A stretch of DNA of 64,000 nt from positions 33,742,576 through 33,806,575 of the forward strand of contig NC_079134.1 in assembly GCF_945859705.1 (NCBI RefSeq), in the 5' to 3' direction. Every line of letters begins with the position of its first letter. Within the stretch, counting starts at the first letter, position 1. The position numbers and the translations under genes are program-made. Below are positions 47,954 through 59,700 of the stretch, in pieces. The stretch is from Episyrphus balteatus (lineage: Eukaryota; Arthropoda; Insecta; Diptera; Syrphidae). The notes beneath the pieces were generated by a model, which saw only the letters and a program-made list of their open reading frames with translations, searched no databases and had not been told where the DNA came from.

Positions 47954-49389
47954 GGGAACCCGGCCGAACAGCTCTGATTTTGACGATTTTTTTTTTCAAA
48001 CGTAGGTAATTAAAAATACTTTAAAGTCTATAGATTAAAAATTGCCGGTGTTGCCGTATTGTTTTTTAAAATTAAAATTAATTTTTTTTTAACAAAACCA
48101 TTTTTTTTGCTTAAATTTCATAAAACAAATGATAGCACAAGATTCTCTAGGTAATTTAAGGAAAATATATAAAAGGCAGTAAGGGACAATCTTCCATCGT
48201 TTAAGCGATAAATGCAATTTTCTAACATTCTGACCTCAAACACAAAAAAAATATTTTGAAAACAACGGCAACATTTACAATATTTTAAAATACATTTTTA
48301 AAAAGCCAGAAGCTCATTCTTATCTCTTAAATTTAAATCCACTAAATTTAATCAAGGCTTTTTGAAAAAACTCAGAATTAAAAAAAAAAATGTTATTAGA
48401 AAAATTTAAAATGACTTTTTTCCAAACTTTTATTAATAAAATATGAATTTATTTAAAAAAAATTTTTGGCCATTAATATTATCAGTTGAATTTCGAAGCA
48501 AAAAAGGTAAAATATATCACACTTTTGAAAAAAAAAATAAAAAATTACTTCAATTTCAATGGTTTGTTTTTATTAAAACTGAATTTTTGCATTGAAATAA
48601 TTAATTTTCCCAAAGACTGTGGTAAATAGGAACTTTAAATTTTTGCTATTTAACTTTCAACAGTAAGGGTTATTAAATGAATAAAAAATAATTTTATGTT
48701 TAGATGTTGAACTTTAAAAAAAAATAAGTTACATTTTTTTCAAAACTTTTATTAAAAAAAGTTCTTTGAAAATGAAATACTTTTTAATTTTTTTCATAAA
48801 CCGTAATACATATTGACGTTTCCTTTTATAATTTGAAATCATAATAAATGCGGCCAAAAAATTTGAAAATAAATGCATTTTATATTACGACCAAGTTTAA
48901 AAAACGACATGTTAAAATTTTTTTAATAATTTTTTTTTCAAAAATCTGAGTTCAATTACCATTCTTTCAAAAGCCGTTCATTCAATTAACTTAATTTTAA
49001 TTTTACATATATGACTAAGCTTCTAGCTTTTAAAAAATGTATATTTGAATATTGTAGGTGTTGCCGTTGTGTTCAAATATTTTTTTTTGTGTTTGAAGTC
49101 AATTAATAAGAAAATTGCATCTATCGCTTGAACTATGGAAGATTGTCCTAACTCCCATATATTTTTTTTCCTTGAATTTCCTAGACAATCTTTTGGCATC
49201 AATTAATTTATGAAATTTAAGAAAAATTTTTGAAAAAAAATTGTTTTTGTTCACAAAAATCTTCAATTAAATTTAAAAAATCAAAACGGCAACACCGGCA
49301 ATTTTTAATCTATAGACTTTAAAGTATTTTTAATTACCGACGTTTGAAAAAAAAGATCATCAAAATCTAAGCTGTTCGGCCGGGTTCCC
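47954..49389. mobile_element. Long fold-back element, TAA target site
   Basis: The ends are GGGAACCCGGCCGAACAGCT and the inverted AGCTGTTCGGCCGGGTTCCC, flanked by TAA at 47951-47953 and 49390-49392. The inverted pairing is not limited to the ends. AAGTCTATAGATTAAAAATT pairs near the tips. GGACAATCTTCCAT near 48186 pairs with ATGGAAGATTGTCC near 49135. AAAAATTTTTGGCCAT-type blocks near 48460 and 48850 pair loosely. Each arm is at least 550 bp of a 1436-bp element. No transposase. It is PIF/Harbinger-like by target site. Confidence 0.82.
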
Positions 49390-49392
49390 TAA

Positions 49393-50252
49393 TATTGCCA
49401 ATTTTTGAGCTTTAGTTACTCCACTAACTTTGAATAAATTAATTTTATAAATTTCTTATTTTTATAATTTTCTACAATAATTGGGTCACTACATAGGAAG
49501 TTAAAATTTTTCATATCTGTTGCACCTTTTCTTCAGAAAAATTTGAAATTTGTTTTCCAATGCCAAATGTTAAAGAAATAATTTATGAACAATTTTAAGC
49601 ACCTGTGGTATAAAAAAGTTCTATGGGAATGTAGGTGGCCAACTTTTTTAAAAATATGCGCGTCGAAAGGGCATTTCAAAATGGTAATAGTTTTTATCGT
49701 ATCTAGATTTATTACGAAGTTATTGGTACCAAACAAGCCTATTAATTTAGTAGGTGCGTCGTATCAAGAGAGATCTCTGGGGGCTCAGAGATTTTTTAAG
49801 TGAAAGAAAAAATCTCAGCGAGCGCTCACTTCTTTTCCGGAGATTTCTGAGACGAAAATTTTTTGGATTCGTTTCTCAGTTTTCTTTCTCTTTCTTTAAT
49901 TTTTTTTTTTCTTAATGTTTTGACGTTTGTTTTTTTTTTTTGGTGGTGTACAGTTATAAAAGTGCTAAAAACATGAAAAATTTAATGAAAATTTGAAGAA
50001 AATGTTATTATTTTAAGCTTGCTTCACGAATAAATACAAATAGATAAAACCACAAAAGATCACAACAATTTAAAAAATTAAAAACAAACAATGTTTAAAC
50101 TTTTTTAATTTTATTTCAAATGCATTTCGAACCTGCTTCGACTCATAATCAGCAATACACTTTTAATTTAATCAAAACAAAAAATTACAATAAGAATGTC
50201 ATTAAAGGTAACAAGAAAAATTAAGCTAAAGCTTTGACAATAAAAAAGCATA
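49393..50252. other. Region between the fold-back element and the Penelope fragment
   Basis: AT-rich with no gene. A local AGAGATCTCTGG/CTCAGAGATTTTTT cluster at 49770-49870 is self-complementary. From about 50110 the minus strand has a GAGTCGAAGCAGGTTCGAA motif that may be the 3' tail of the Penelope-like element further right. Confidence 0.4.
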
Positions 50253-50260
50253 CATAGGTA

Positions 50261-50535
50261 CATAAACAAAAAATAACAAGACTGGAAACTTTCGTACGTC
50301 TTTCCCCCCGAAACCCTTTTGTGTACAGTGCTGTCTGTGAATATATGTGAAAGCCACCACGTTGGTAAATCACGTTAACACGCACACATTTATAGATTCA
50401 CGACATTCACCACACATTTGACACGAACACAACGATAGGTTCACGACATTCACCACACCTCGCAGCTTGTAGGCAAACGTCAGTTGACCGCCGAGTTTCC
50501 AGTCTTGTTTCCAGTCTTGGTATTTTTTGTTTATG
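50261..50535. mobile_element. MITE of the ACCAAGACTGG family, copy 2, 8-bp target duplication
   Basis: The ends are CATAAACAAAAAATA and the inverted TATTTTTTGTTTATG, flanked by a perfect CATAGGTA at 50253-50260 and 50536-50543. An 8-bp duplication with CA ends fits the hAT or P superfamily. The right end has a small internal duplication of GTTTCCAGTCTT. It matches 30210-30447 in inverted orientation. Confidence 0.78.
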
Positions 50536-50558
50536 CATAGGTACATATAAAACAAACA

Positions 50559-50963
50559 TTAAATCAAGTTAAACAAAGATGAAACTATATTGCCATTATC
50601 CCCGTTTATCAGCTGGTCATTAATGTGTATGATCACACTTTCATATGCATCGAGTCTTCTTGGATTTGTGACGTGCTCAAGCATTTTGACATTCTCGAAT
50701 TTGATGTCGAAGTGGTTGTTATTTAAATCGTGTGAAGCAATGTATGATTTCTCGGCTCTGTTGAACTTAATGTGGCTGCAGTGTTCGTTGAAATGAACTC
50801 CCAAACTTCGTTTAGTTTGTCCAATATACCTCATCTCGCAATTACCACACTTTACTCCGTATATTCCGGATTTTTCTTTCATTTCGGTTTTGTCTTTTGT
50901 AGTGCCTAAGATACTTTTACTATTTTTCCATCGTTCGAAAAAACGCACTCTATATTTTTCTTT
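50559..50963 (-). pseudogene. Penelope-like retroelement fragment, GIY-YIG endonuclease domain
   Basis: The minus-strand frame holds a GIY-YIG nuclease domain of the type found at the C-terminus of Penelope-like retroelements: SGIYGVKCGNC, then MRYIGQTKRSL, then FNEH, and a conserved acidic residue in RLDAYESVIIH. In such domains an Arg normally precedes the EH (as in R-x2-EH); here the position reads His (VHFNEH), so activity is doubtful. The frame has no ATG at its left edge and is stopped upstream by TAA at 50966-50964. The reverse transcriptase part is missing and a MITE (50988-51338) sits 20 bases away. The stop is after SSLFNLI. It is a dead 3' fragment. Confidence 0.82.
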
Positions 50964-50987
50964 TTAAGTTTCGGTTTTAATTTGTTA

Positions 50988-51338
50988 GTCAGCTATTACA
51001 TGAAGCCTCAAGAGGCGCGCCTCTTTTCAAAACTAATGAGTGCAAAAGAGAAAGAAGATAAAACAAAAAATTATCCCACCGGAGAGTCGTGGGCAAAAAT
51101 TCTGAGACTCTTTTTTGACGTTTCTTTTTCCACTCTTTCTTTTTTCAACATTCCCTTTTATTTCTTTTTGCTTCTTGGTGGAATACAACAACAACAATAC
51201 TTAAATTAAAAGAGAAATGTCAAATTTGAGTCTTTGACTCAAGAGGCGTCGTGTAATTGTACGCGCCTCACAGAATGATTATCAAAAGAAAATTCGAAAA
51301 AAGAGTCAAGCCTCTTGAGGCTTCATGTAATAGCTGAC
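50988..51338. mobile_element. TTA-target MITE next to the Penelope fragment
   Basis: The ends are GTCAGCTATTACATGAAGCC and the inverted GGCTTCATGTAATAGCTGAC, flanked by TTA at 50985-50987 and 51339-51341. Pairing continues through TCAAGAGGC. Inner AGAGGCG(C/T) repeats occur on both sides. PIF/Harbinger-like by target site. Confidence 0.82.
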
Positions 51339-51639
51339 TTAGTAACATATGTGGATTATACGTCATCGTTGCTCTATCAAACTTGTTGTTGTCATCTTGT
51401 TGTTGTTTCTGTGTAAATAAAGTTGATAAATTTGATTTTTTAATTTTGTTGGTGTGTTTTTTTATGAAAAGGTTGTAATAATTTGAAATAATTTTTATCA
51501 TATAATTGAATACCTACTTGAAGAAAACTTGCAGTTGTGCGAAGTTGCAGTTGTGAAGTGTTGTATTTGAAAAAAATTGGATTAGTGTGAGAAACTTGTC
51601 CCACAAAATTATATTGCTCTCTTACAAAGTGACATAATA

Positions 51640-52138
51640 GGGGTATTCACGATCTGGTGCAACAGGCCTAGTAAAAATGTAAAATTTTATTTTATTACAA
51701 TAGATCGTGAACGCCCCTCTTTTTATCTATAGTAAATATTGAAGCATGAATGATGTTTTTTTTTCCTCCACCGTTGCTTCTTCTTTTTTCCATTTTTTAT
51801 AATTTAATTCTTTGTTTTGTTCGGGTTAATTAATTTTCACTAATTATTTGACATCAAAAGAAACTAAATTACTGGACATGAGTAGCGAAAACCATTATAA
51901 ACAGAATAAAAAAGACAAACTGTTTATCATGGGCGACGCGACACGGTGAGCTGCCATCTGTCAAAAATAATTTTGCTCCATTGTATTTTTATTTTGCAAT
52001 AGGGTTAGGGTATAGCAAAAGTGCAAGACCATTGTAAAATTTCAATCCATATATTTTGTTGTTGTAGTGTTGTAAGATTTTACACTTTTACAATTTTGCA
52101 ATGATACAAGACCAGTTGCATCGGATCGTGAATACCCC
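51640..52138. mobile_element. TA-target MITE, short copy (family GGGGTATTCACG)
   Basis: The ends are GGGGTATTCACGATC and the inverted GATCGTGAATACCCC, flanked by TA at 51638-51639 and 52139-52140. It is the 499-bp inverted partner of 11328-12671 and lacks the 832-bp insertion found there. Confidence 0.8.
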
Positions 52139-52621
52139 TAATGATTTTTCTAATACATAACCATTAAAAAAATATTATTACCGCTGATTAGAGGCTATTA
52201 AAAAAATTGTAGGTATTGTTTTAACGTCAAAAAAAAGCTCGTCATGTTTCAGAAGTAACGCGCGTCATTTTTTTTTAAGTTATACGCATCAGATTTTAAA
52301 AGTGGCGCGCATCAGTTTTCGAAAATGACACGCATCCGTTCAAAAAAAAAAATTGATGCGCGTCATTTTTGAAAAGTTACGCGTATCAGTTTTTAAAAGT
52401 GACGCTCAAAACATACGAGCGTAATTTTTCAAAAGCGACGCGCGATAGTCTTTAAAAGTGACGTACGTCAGTTTTCAAAAGTGACACACGTTGGCTTCCA
52501 GAATTGACGTTATTTATTTTATAAAAATGACACGTGTCAATTTTTAAAAGTGATATATGTGCTGTAGTTTTAAAAATTGACGCAAGTCAGTTTTCAAAAG
52601 TGATGCGCAGCATTTTATAAG

Positions 52622-53289
52622 AGCCCTGAGGTGCGTTCTTTTTCTAACAATAGTTAACTATTGTTAACTATCTTTAACTTTTGTCGTTCCTAAACTACAA
52701 AATAGTTACGATTTGTAACTATTTGACAGATGAACATCGTTCCTAAACTAGTTTTTAAGTGTCAAATAGTTACAAATCGTAACTATTTCCAACTCACCTC
52801 CATCATATGAGTTGAACATTCATGAGATTGTTGATGTGTCAAAGTGTATGTTTTGTTTACAAAACAAACTCAAAGATTTTTTTTCTTTTGGAAAAAAGCG
52901 GAAAAAATGAAAATAAAAAGAGAGTTTTGTAATTTTTTGATGAAAGATTTTTTGTTATAATAATGGAAATAAAAGTATTCTCAAAAGAAATTTTTTTGAT
53001 GGTTTGACAGTCTAACAATCTCTAACTATAAATCGTTCCTAAATGATTTGTAAAAAATCCAACGATTTCTAACAATGGCACTTCAACAATAATTTTTGAC
53101 ATAACAACGATCGTTGACTATTGTTAGAAAAAGAACGCACCTCTGTTCCATTGGAGGTGGTAGTTTACTCGTGAGTAGAAATCTACTACAACAACTACAC
53201 TTTCGTATCTCCTCGAGAAGAAGATTGTGTGTTATTTGTAGTACTAGATCTACTCATGAGTAAACTACCACCTCCAATGGAACAGGGCT
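52622..53289. mobile_element. GGAGGTGGTAG-family MITE, split by another MITE
   Basis: The right end, read inverted, is AGCCCTGTTCCATTGGAGG. The left end has only AGCCCTG at 52622-52628, and its continuation TTCCATTGGAGG resumes at 53146. The break holds the element 52629-53142. Outer flanks AAG (52619-52621 and 53290-53292) fit a 3-bp target duplication. It sits inside the minisatellite. Without the insert it is about 150 bp. Confidence 0.75.
52629..53142. mobile_element. MITE nested in the GGAGGTGGTAG MITE, CTG target site
   Basis: The ends are AGGTGCGTTCTTTTTCTAAC and an inverted copy ending GAACGCACCT. The flanks CTG at 52626-52628 and 53143-53145 are a 3-bp target duplication, checked against the intact sequence AGCCCTGTTCC at the host MITE's other end. 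AACTATTGTTAAC/AGTTACAAATCGTAACT palindromes fill the 514-bp body. Confidence 0.78.
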
Positions 53290-53719
53290 AAGAGTGGTGC
53301 TCGTTATTTTTCAAAATTGGCACGCGTCACTCTACAAAACAGACGTGCGTTATTTTTGAACAGTGTTTTCAAAAGTGACGCTCGTCATTTTATAAAAGTG
53401 ACGCGCGTCACTTTCCAAAAGTTATAAATTACAAAACCTGCAACGCGACTGATAAAACATCTGTTTCAGCCTTAAGAGAATTTGATTTCTTTCAACCACC
53501 CGATAATCTATTACGTTTTTTTTTAATTTTTGTTTTTAACTGTACCAAAGACCAAAGCAAGCTGTCAAACACTTGCATATGGCCGCCGCTGCTTTGAGCT
53601 AAAAGAAAAATACACCTGACAAATAATTTTTAATATTCTCAATTTTATACGTTCAACAAAGACTTTATTAATCAAATAGAAATTAATTAAAAATTGTATG
53701 CCAATAAATACTCCTCAAT

Positions 53720-56700
53720 ATGGGAGATCCATTGAGTGCTGATGTTTGGAAGAATTTCCAAAAATCTGGTAGAACAGAATTGTAAGTGTACAATTCTCTC
53801 TCGGCAAAAGAAAAATGAATTTTCTTTTTGTTGTAAATCTCGACAAATGGCCAACAAAATCTCAAATATGTTTCTTTTTTTTTCTAAATCTTCACTTGTA
53901 GGTTAAAATTTCTAAAAGAATCTATCAAAGATGGTGAAAGTCCAGTATTTACCAAGGACAATGATTTTAAGAAAAATAATTCCAAAGTTATTTACGATTT
54001 CATATGGCAAGCTATCAAAGGCAATCTGAAGAAGGAACTGATGATATCCACACTCGGTGAAGTTGTGGTAAGAATGAATGAATTGCATTTTATATGTTTC
54101 AGATCTAAGAAAGAACTATTCTTTGGTTTAGACAATGCATCCAGATTATCCATCAGTAATACTCGATATAATGAATATAATTGATGCTGAGACTTCGCTG
54201 GCCAGCGATAGTGCTCAAGATGAGCGAACATTATTCTGTCAAATACTCAAGACAATGGAGAAAATTATTCCTGAATCGCTTATCAAAGAACGCATTGAAA
54301 TCGATACTTTGCAAGAAGCGGGAATTGTTAAAAATAAGATTTTTTATACAAAATTTATAAAAATCAAGACAAAGCTTTAGTGAGTTATTTTAAATGTTGT
54401 ATTTATTCAAATAATTGCTAACTCTTTTTAGTATTTTAAATTGATTTAACTTGGATTTTTTTTAGTTATAAGCAAAGACGTTTTAATCTTTTTCGCGAGG
54501 AAAGCGAAGGTTATGCTAAATTGATAACTGAATTGAATCAGGATTTTGCTGATGATGTTACTCCAAATAGTATAATGGATATTATCAAGTCTTTGATTGG
54601 TAAGTTTATTTTAAGTTTATCTACCTTTTTTTTAAGAATATCTTATTTTAAATAAATTGAAATATGCACGTGAACATTACATTTTTTAATGATAATCCCT
54701 TTTGTTGGGGCCTATACCCATTGAGGTAATTGCCGAGCATCGCAGACAAATCTGGTCTCTGCAACTTGAAATTCCATATTCATTTCTTTCAAGAACATCT
54801 TCATAATTTGTCTTAACTAAACCCACAAACGGTGATGTATCCATGTATCGATAGAAGCAATCATTCCTAATCTTTTCTGTTTAGCCTGTATTAGGACTCC
54901 AATAGAGGTCTTTCCATTGTTTTTCAACTTCTTCTCCATTATCTACTGCAATCATAATTCCGGATGAGAACATAACTCTCTACCTGTACTGCTCCCAATT
55001 ATGACGCCACATCTTGGGTTGACCTCAGGAAACGTCGATAGGCTTTCCGGTATTGAATTATTCCAAATCTAAAGCCTTTATGCCATCGCATTTTGAACAA
55101 GTTTCCCAAGGGTTTTCAACTTAAATAAGAAATTACTGGACTAAGCACCAAAACTAAATGAAATATTTTTTTTTTTTTTTTGAAAAATCAAATCTTCGAT
55201 TACGGTTTCTACTTAGCTCGTTGTACTTCGTAAAACAGTCAACTATACTCTGTCCAACAAAAATTGTCAGTACAGGTAAGATAGGACGTTTGCATCTCAC
55301 TCTGCACCATGTTTAACGCATAAGTCTATCACAACAAAAAGCTCTCACAGCGATGCCGCACTTTGCATAAAAATGTTTCAAGTTTGATCAAAAAAGTACC
55401 AGCGTTACCCCTTTGTTGGTAGAATTTCACTATAAAAAAATTTTTAAAAGAAAGAAAAAAAATTATCTTTTTCCACACCACCAAGATGTAATAAAGTAAC
55501 TTTTTTCAATTCACTTATTCAAGAAACATCCCAACGCAACATTTCCGCCAAAAGATTTTCCCTGAAAGTCCTTGCAGCGTGTGTTCAAATGTTAACATTA
55601 ACTGTTATACAAACAAACGAAAAACAGATAACCACCAACCACACGACAACACTTACGTCTTTTTTTCGTTTTAAAAGCATAAAAAAAGCATTAATTCTCA
55701 AAGCTCTTTCACAAAAACAATAGAAAAAGGGAGTATTTTCTGAAGGAAGTTTAACAATGGTAACTCTTATGTATTGTGAATATTTTTAATACACCCTTGT
55801 TGAACGAGTTTCAGTCTGTTTGTCACCGATCGTGTAGCAGATAGGTCATAGGAGGATGTACGTCGCTTGATAAAGAAATTACAACAAGAATGCCAAGTCA
55901 CGCCTGTGGTTTTCTTATGTATTTCAGGTCATTTGTACTTTTGTGAAATCGTTTGGTCCCACTGATTTGAAAAAAGCTCTCGCATAAGGCCTGTACTGAC
56001 AATTTTTGTTGGACAGAGTGTAGAGCGCACTAATGCACCCACTTTACTGTGAGAATCTAGCAAGGATATCACGGTAAACGCGTTGGTTTTTTTACGTCAG
56101 CAAAAACATTATGATCGCTCTGTGAACGCCTCGTCAATGTCAAAAAAAAAAAAAATGGTGTACCAACGCGTGTACCATCGTACTCAGCAACGTGTATTTA
56201 TTTTTAACTTACTTTGGAGAGATTTTGACTTTATTTTTACATCGAGTGAGCAACACGTTGACCGATTTTGTTAACCGACTAGCTTTACTCTCTTTTGAAA
56301 ATTGTAAGGGGATAGCAAGCCATTCGCAGCGTCTTGAATCCTCTGTTCTCTATTACAGTTATTGACTGTCTGCTTGAGAGCAAAGTGACAGACCCAAAAG
56401 TGCATCAGAAAGCAATACCAAAAAAGACTAAGAGCCATTTTCTTCACTAAAAGTTCAATTGAATCGTTTGCAAAATTGTTGGAAAAACGCAAAAAACTGA
56501 ATAGCTTCTATATTTTATTGTTTTTAGATGCTTGACCTTCAGATAAAATAAAGATTTTGTGGATTTGGGTCGAATGAGATATCGGCTTCTGGTAGACAGG
56601 TAGGTATAACGGTTTAAAAAGGTTGGACTTATTCCCTTCTTAAAACTTACCAAATTTTGAATGAAATAAAAATATAATTCATTTAAAACAAATTTTCAAT

Positions 56701-59700
56701 GATAGCAATAGATTAACTATTGATAGAGTTTGAGTAATCAAAACAAAAAAGTGTTATACATTGTAAAATTTTTGTTGTGGTCTATTTTTTACTTAAGTAA
56801 AACAAAAAATGGTAAAATAAAGGCAGGTTCAAATGGTCATTCTTCGGTTAATTAATTTATACAATGAAAAAACTTTTTAAGCCCAGCATTTTGAAGGAAA
56901 TTTAATCTTTTGTTTTTATTTAGAACAATGCATATGACTATCTCAGCCCGAAAAAAAATACCGTTAAAAAAGCAAAAAAAACTCAAAAAATTGCTTTTCT
57001 TGACTTTTTTCATGTTTTTTTGGACTGTTTTTGTATTGAATTTTTTTTTTTTCAATTTTTGAAAAACATTTTTCCGATATTAAATTTGATTCTCTTTAAC
57101 GTGTTTTAAAATCTATGTATCAAAATTATGCTTTGTTTACGAGATATATTGAAAAAAAAAAAAAACGAAAAAGAGGTCTTTTAAACCCCTATCTACCCCT
57201 TTCATTTAATAGCACTCTGCGGTTTTATCTTCTCTTATGATATAACCCATTCAACGTTTTATGCAATAAAAACCCGAAATCCTAGATTTATTCTGTTCTT
57301 CAAACTTTTAAAAGCCCTGTAACTTTGATACCCAAAATATTTTTTTGTTTTTTTTTTTTCATTTTAAAAGATTTGTCTACGCCTAAAGATAACATTTGTA
57401 TCAAAAAGTCAATTCCGACTTATTCCGTTCGTTCGTGCTGGATTCATTGCATTATTACAAATTTGTGAAAATTTGAGTCTACACCTTAAGCCGACGATTT
57501 ATAAAAAAATATTACGTAATTGTTTCCTTTACAAATAATGCATTCATTTTTTTTTTAATTTAAGTTACTTTGAAAGTTATTTATGCAGTTTAATGCATCT
57601 TAAATTCAAACTACAATCAAGAAAAATTAGCTGAAACAATGTTGCAAGAATTACGATTGAAGTAGTTCTTATTTTTTAAGACAAAGAAATCGATTGATTT
57701 TGCCCGAAATCTAATATAAAAAAATAAATTAAGACTTAATATTTTAATATTAATTATTTGGGCAAGAAGTAGGAGTGGTAGATAGTAGAAGCAAAACCCA
57801 AAGGATTAATTTCCACAATTCACTTGGTTTACTTTGACCATTTTATCAATTTCTTTTCGTTTATATTCTCCTTGATATAGTAAAAATTTAGGCAGACCTT
57901 TAATTCATACTTAAAATTGTAATAAAGTAATACAACAAAATTGATGTATTTTTTAAATTAATTTTTAGGTTGTTTTAACTTGGATCCTAATCGTGTCTTG
58001 GACATAATTGTCGAGTCATTTGAAACTCGTCCCGAACGCCATAGCCTGTTCATACCCCTTCTCAGATTGTACATGCCTAATGGATCAATTATTTGTGAAG
58101 TTTTGGGTTATAAATTTCGTCATTTTGCTGATAGTGAGACACCACCATCATTGTTTCAAATTTGTGCATTGCTGCTAAAACATGGTGTCATTGATTTGCA
58201 AGACATTTACATTTGGGTAAGTTGATCAGAAAACCTATATAAAAACAGACTTTACATTTATTGAAACCAACCAACAGCTCAACCCATCAGATAAATCAAT
58301 TGCTGCCGAGTGGGAAAAAGATTTAGCCGATGCAAAAGAATTTGTTCGCAAACTAAATGTCATCATTACCAACAAGGACAAAGAACCTGAACCCGAACCA
58401 GAAAAGGATGACAGTGAAGTAAGATCAATATTTTTTTACAATTTCTATTTACTTTATTTGATTGTTGTATTTGTATTTCTTCTCAAGGACAAATATTCAA
58501 CAAATCAAAAATTTGGACTCTGTGAGGGTTTGCTTAAAGTTGGCGATTGGGAAAATGCCAAGAAAATTATCAAAAGGCTGCCGGAACAGTCTGTGATTGT
58601 TCATGAGCCCATAGCCAAAGCTCTTGCATCACTAATTCATATATCCATTGATCATATCTACACAAAGAAAGTCTTCAAAGCTCCCATCAATAAGAAAAAC
58701 AAGCTAAGCGAAGACAAAGAATTGGTTGATGCTCTTCAAGCGCGTGATTTTTCCCAATTACGTGATAATGCATTTCCAATGGCAATTACTTTGGGTGCAT
58801 CGTTGCAGTTTGACACTGTTCTAATGTACAAACTTATACGAATATTGCGTTCAATGATATCAGAAATGGGTGTTGATAGTTTAAATTGTCCAGCTATAAA
58901 TACAGAAGCTGAAAAATTGTATTTCGAAGTGGTTACAATTTTAGATGCATCCATATTGCCTGCATTTTCATATTTGGATTGTAATTGTTGTATGGCTGAA
59001 GAAATATGGACTGTTGTTAAGGTGCTGCCCTATCATTTTCGGTAAAAATTTTACAATTAAATTAAAAATTAGATGTATACTAATTACTTTTAATTTTGCA
59101 GCTATAGTATTTATTCGCGGTGGAAGAATGAAACATTCTTGGTTCATCCACAATTGATACGTCGTCGAGGCAATGCTCAAAAACAAATTAAATCATTGAT
59201 GAAACGTGTTAGCAAGGAGAATGTTAAACCTGTTGGTCGACTTATTGGAAAACTTAGTCATTGTTCTCCTGGATTTCTCTTTGACTATGTAAGTTCTTAT
59301 TTTTTAAATTATGGTCACATTGAAGTGCACCTTTGAATTTGATCCAAATTTTAAATTATTTTAATAACTACCAGTCTAGGTTAATATACGTTTTTTTATA
59401 AATAAAAATTAATAAAAAATAACTTGCCATTTATGAGCAATGGCAAAAGGGGAAAGTCATGTTTAACGACAGCAAATGGCATTGTAATTCGATAGAGTGG
59501 CTTCACTAAATTTTCTTCAAACCGTTAGGTATATAAATCTGCTTTTTTTAGTACAAATCCTTGCCGAACTAACTTAAAAATTGCAGTCGAGGTTTCCTTC
59601 CATTTAGTTTTTTTTTTTAAGTATTTTTAATTAATTTTTTCAACCCACGATGAATGTCCCTTAAGCTAAAAAAAACTTAGATTTTTTCTTTATTATATTT

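Larger units (their letters stand above)
52240..53425 (+). repeat. Minisatellite, about 23-bp unit, interrupted by nested MITEs
   Basis: The unit consensus is close to GTCAGTTTTCAAAAGTGACG plus CGC (23 bp). About 15-16 degenerate units run from 52240 to 52618, and about five more from 53293 to 53425 after the inserted MITEs. The junction between units makes the palindrome TGACGCGCGTCA, whose halves (TGACG) resemble ATF/CREB half-sites. The array ends about 300 bases before the tho2 start codon. Confidence 0.75.

Noticed and set aside
54660..55120. Possible coding relic on the minus strand in tho2 intron 4
   Set aside because: It is GC-richer than its surroundings, but frames are stop-broken and no family could be named.
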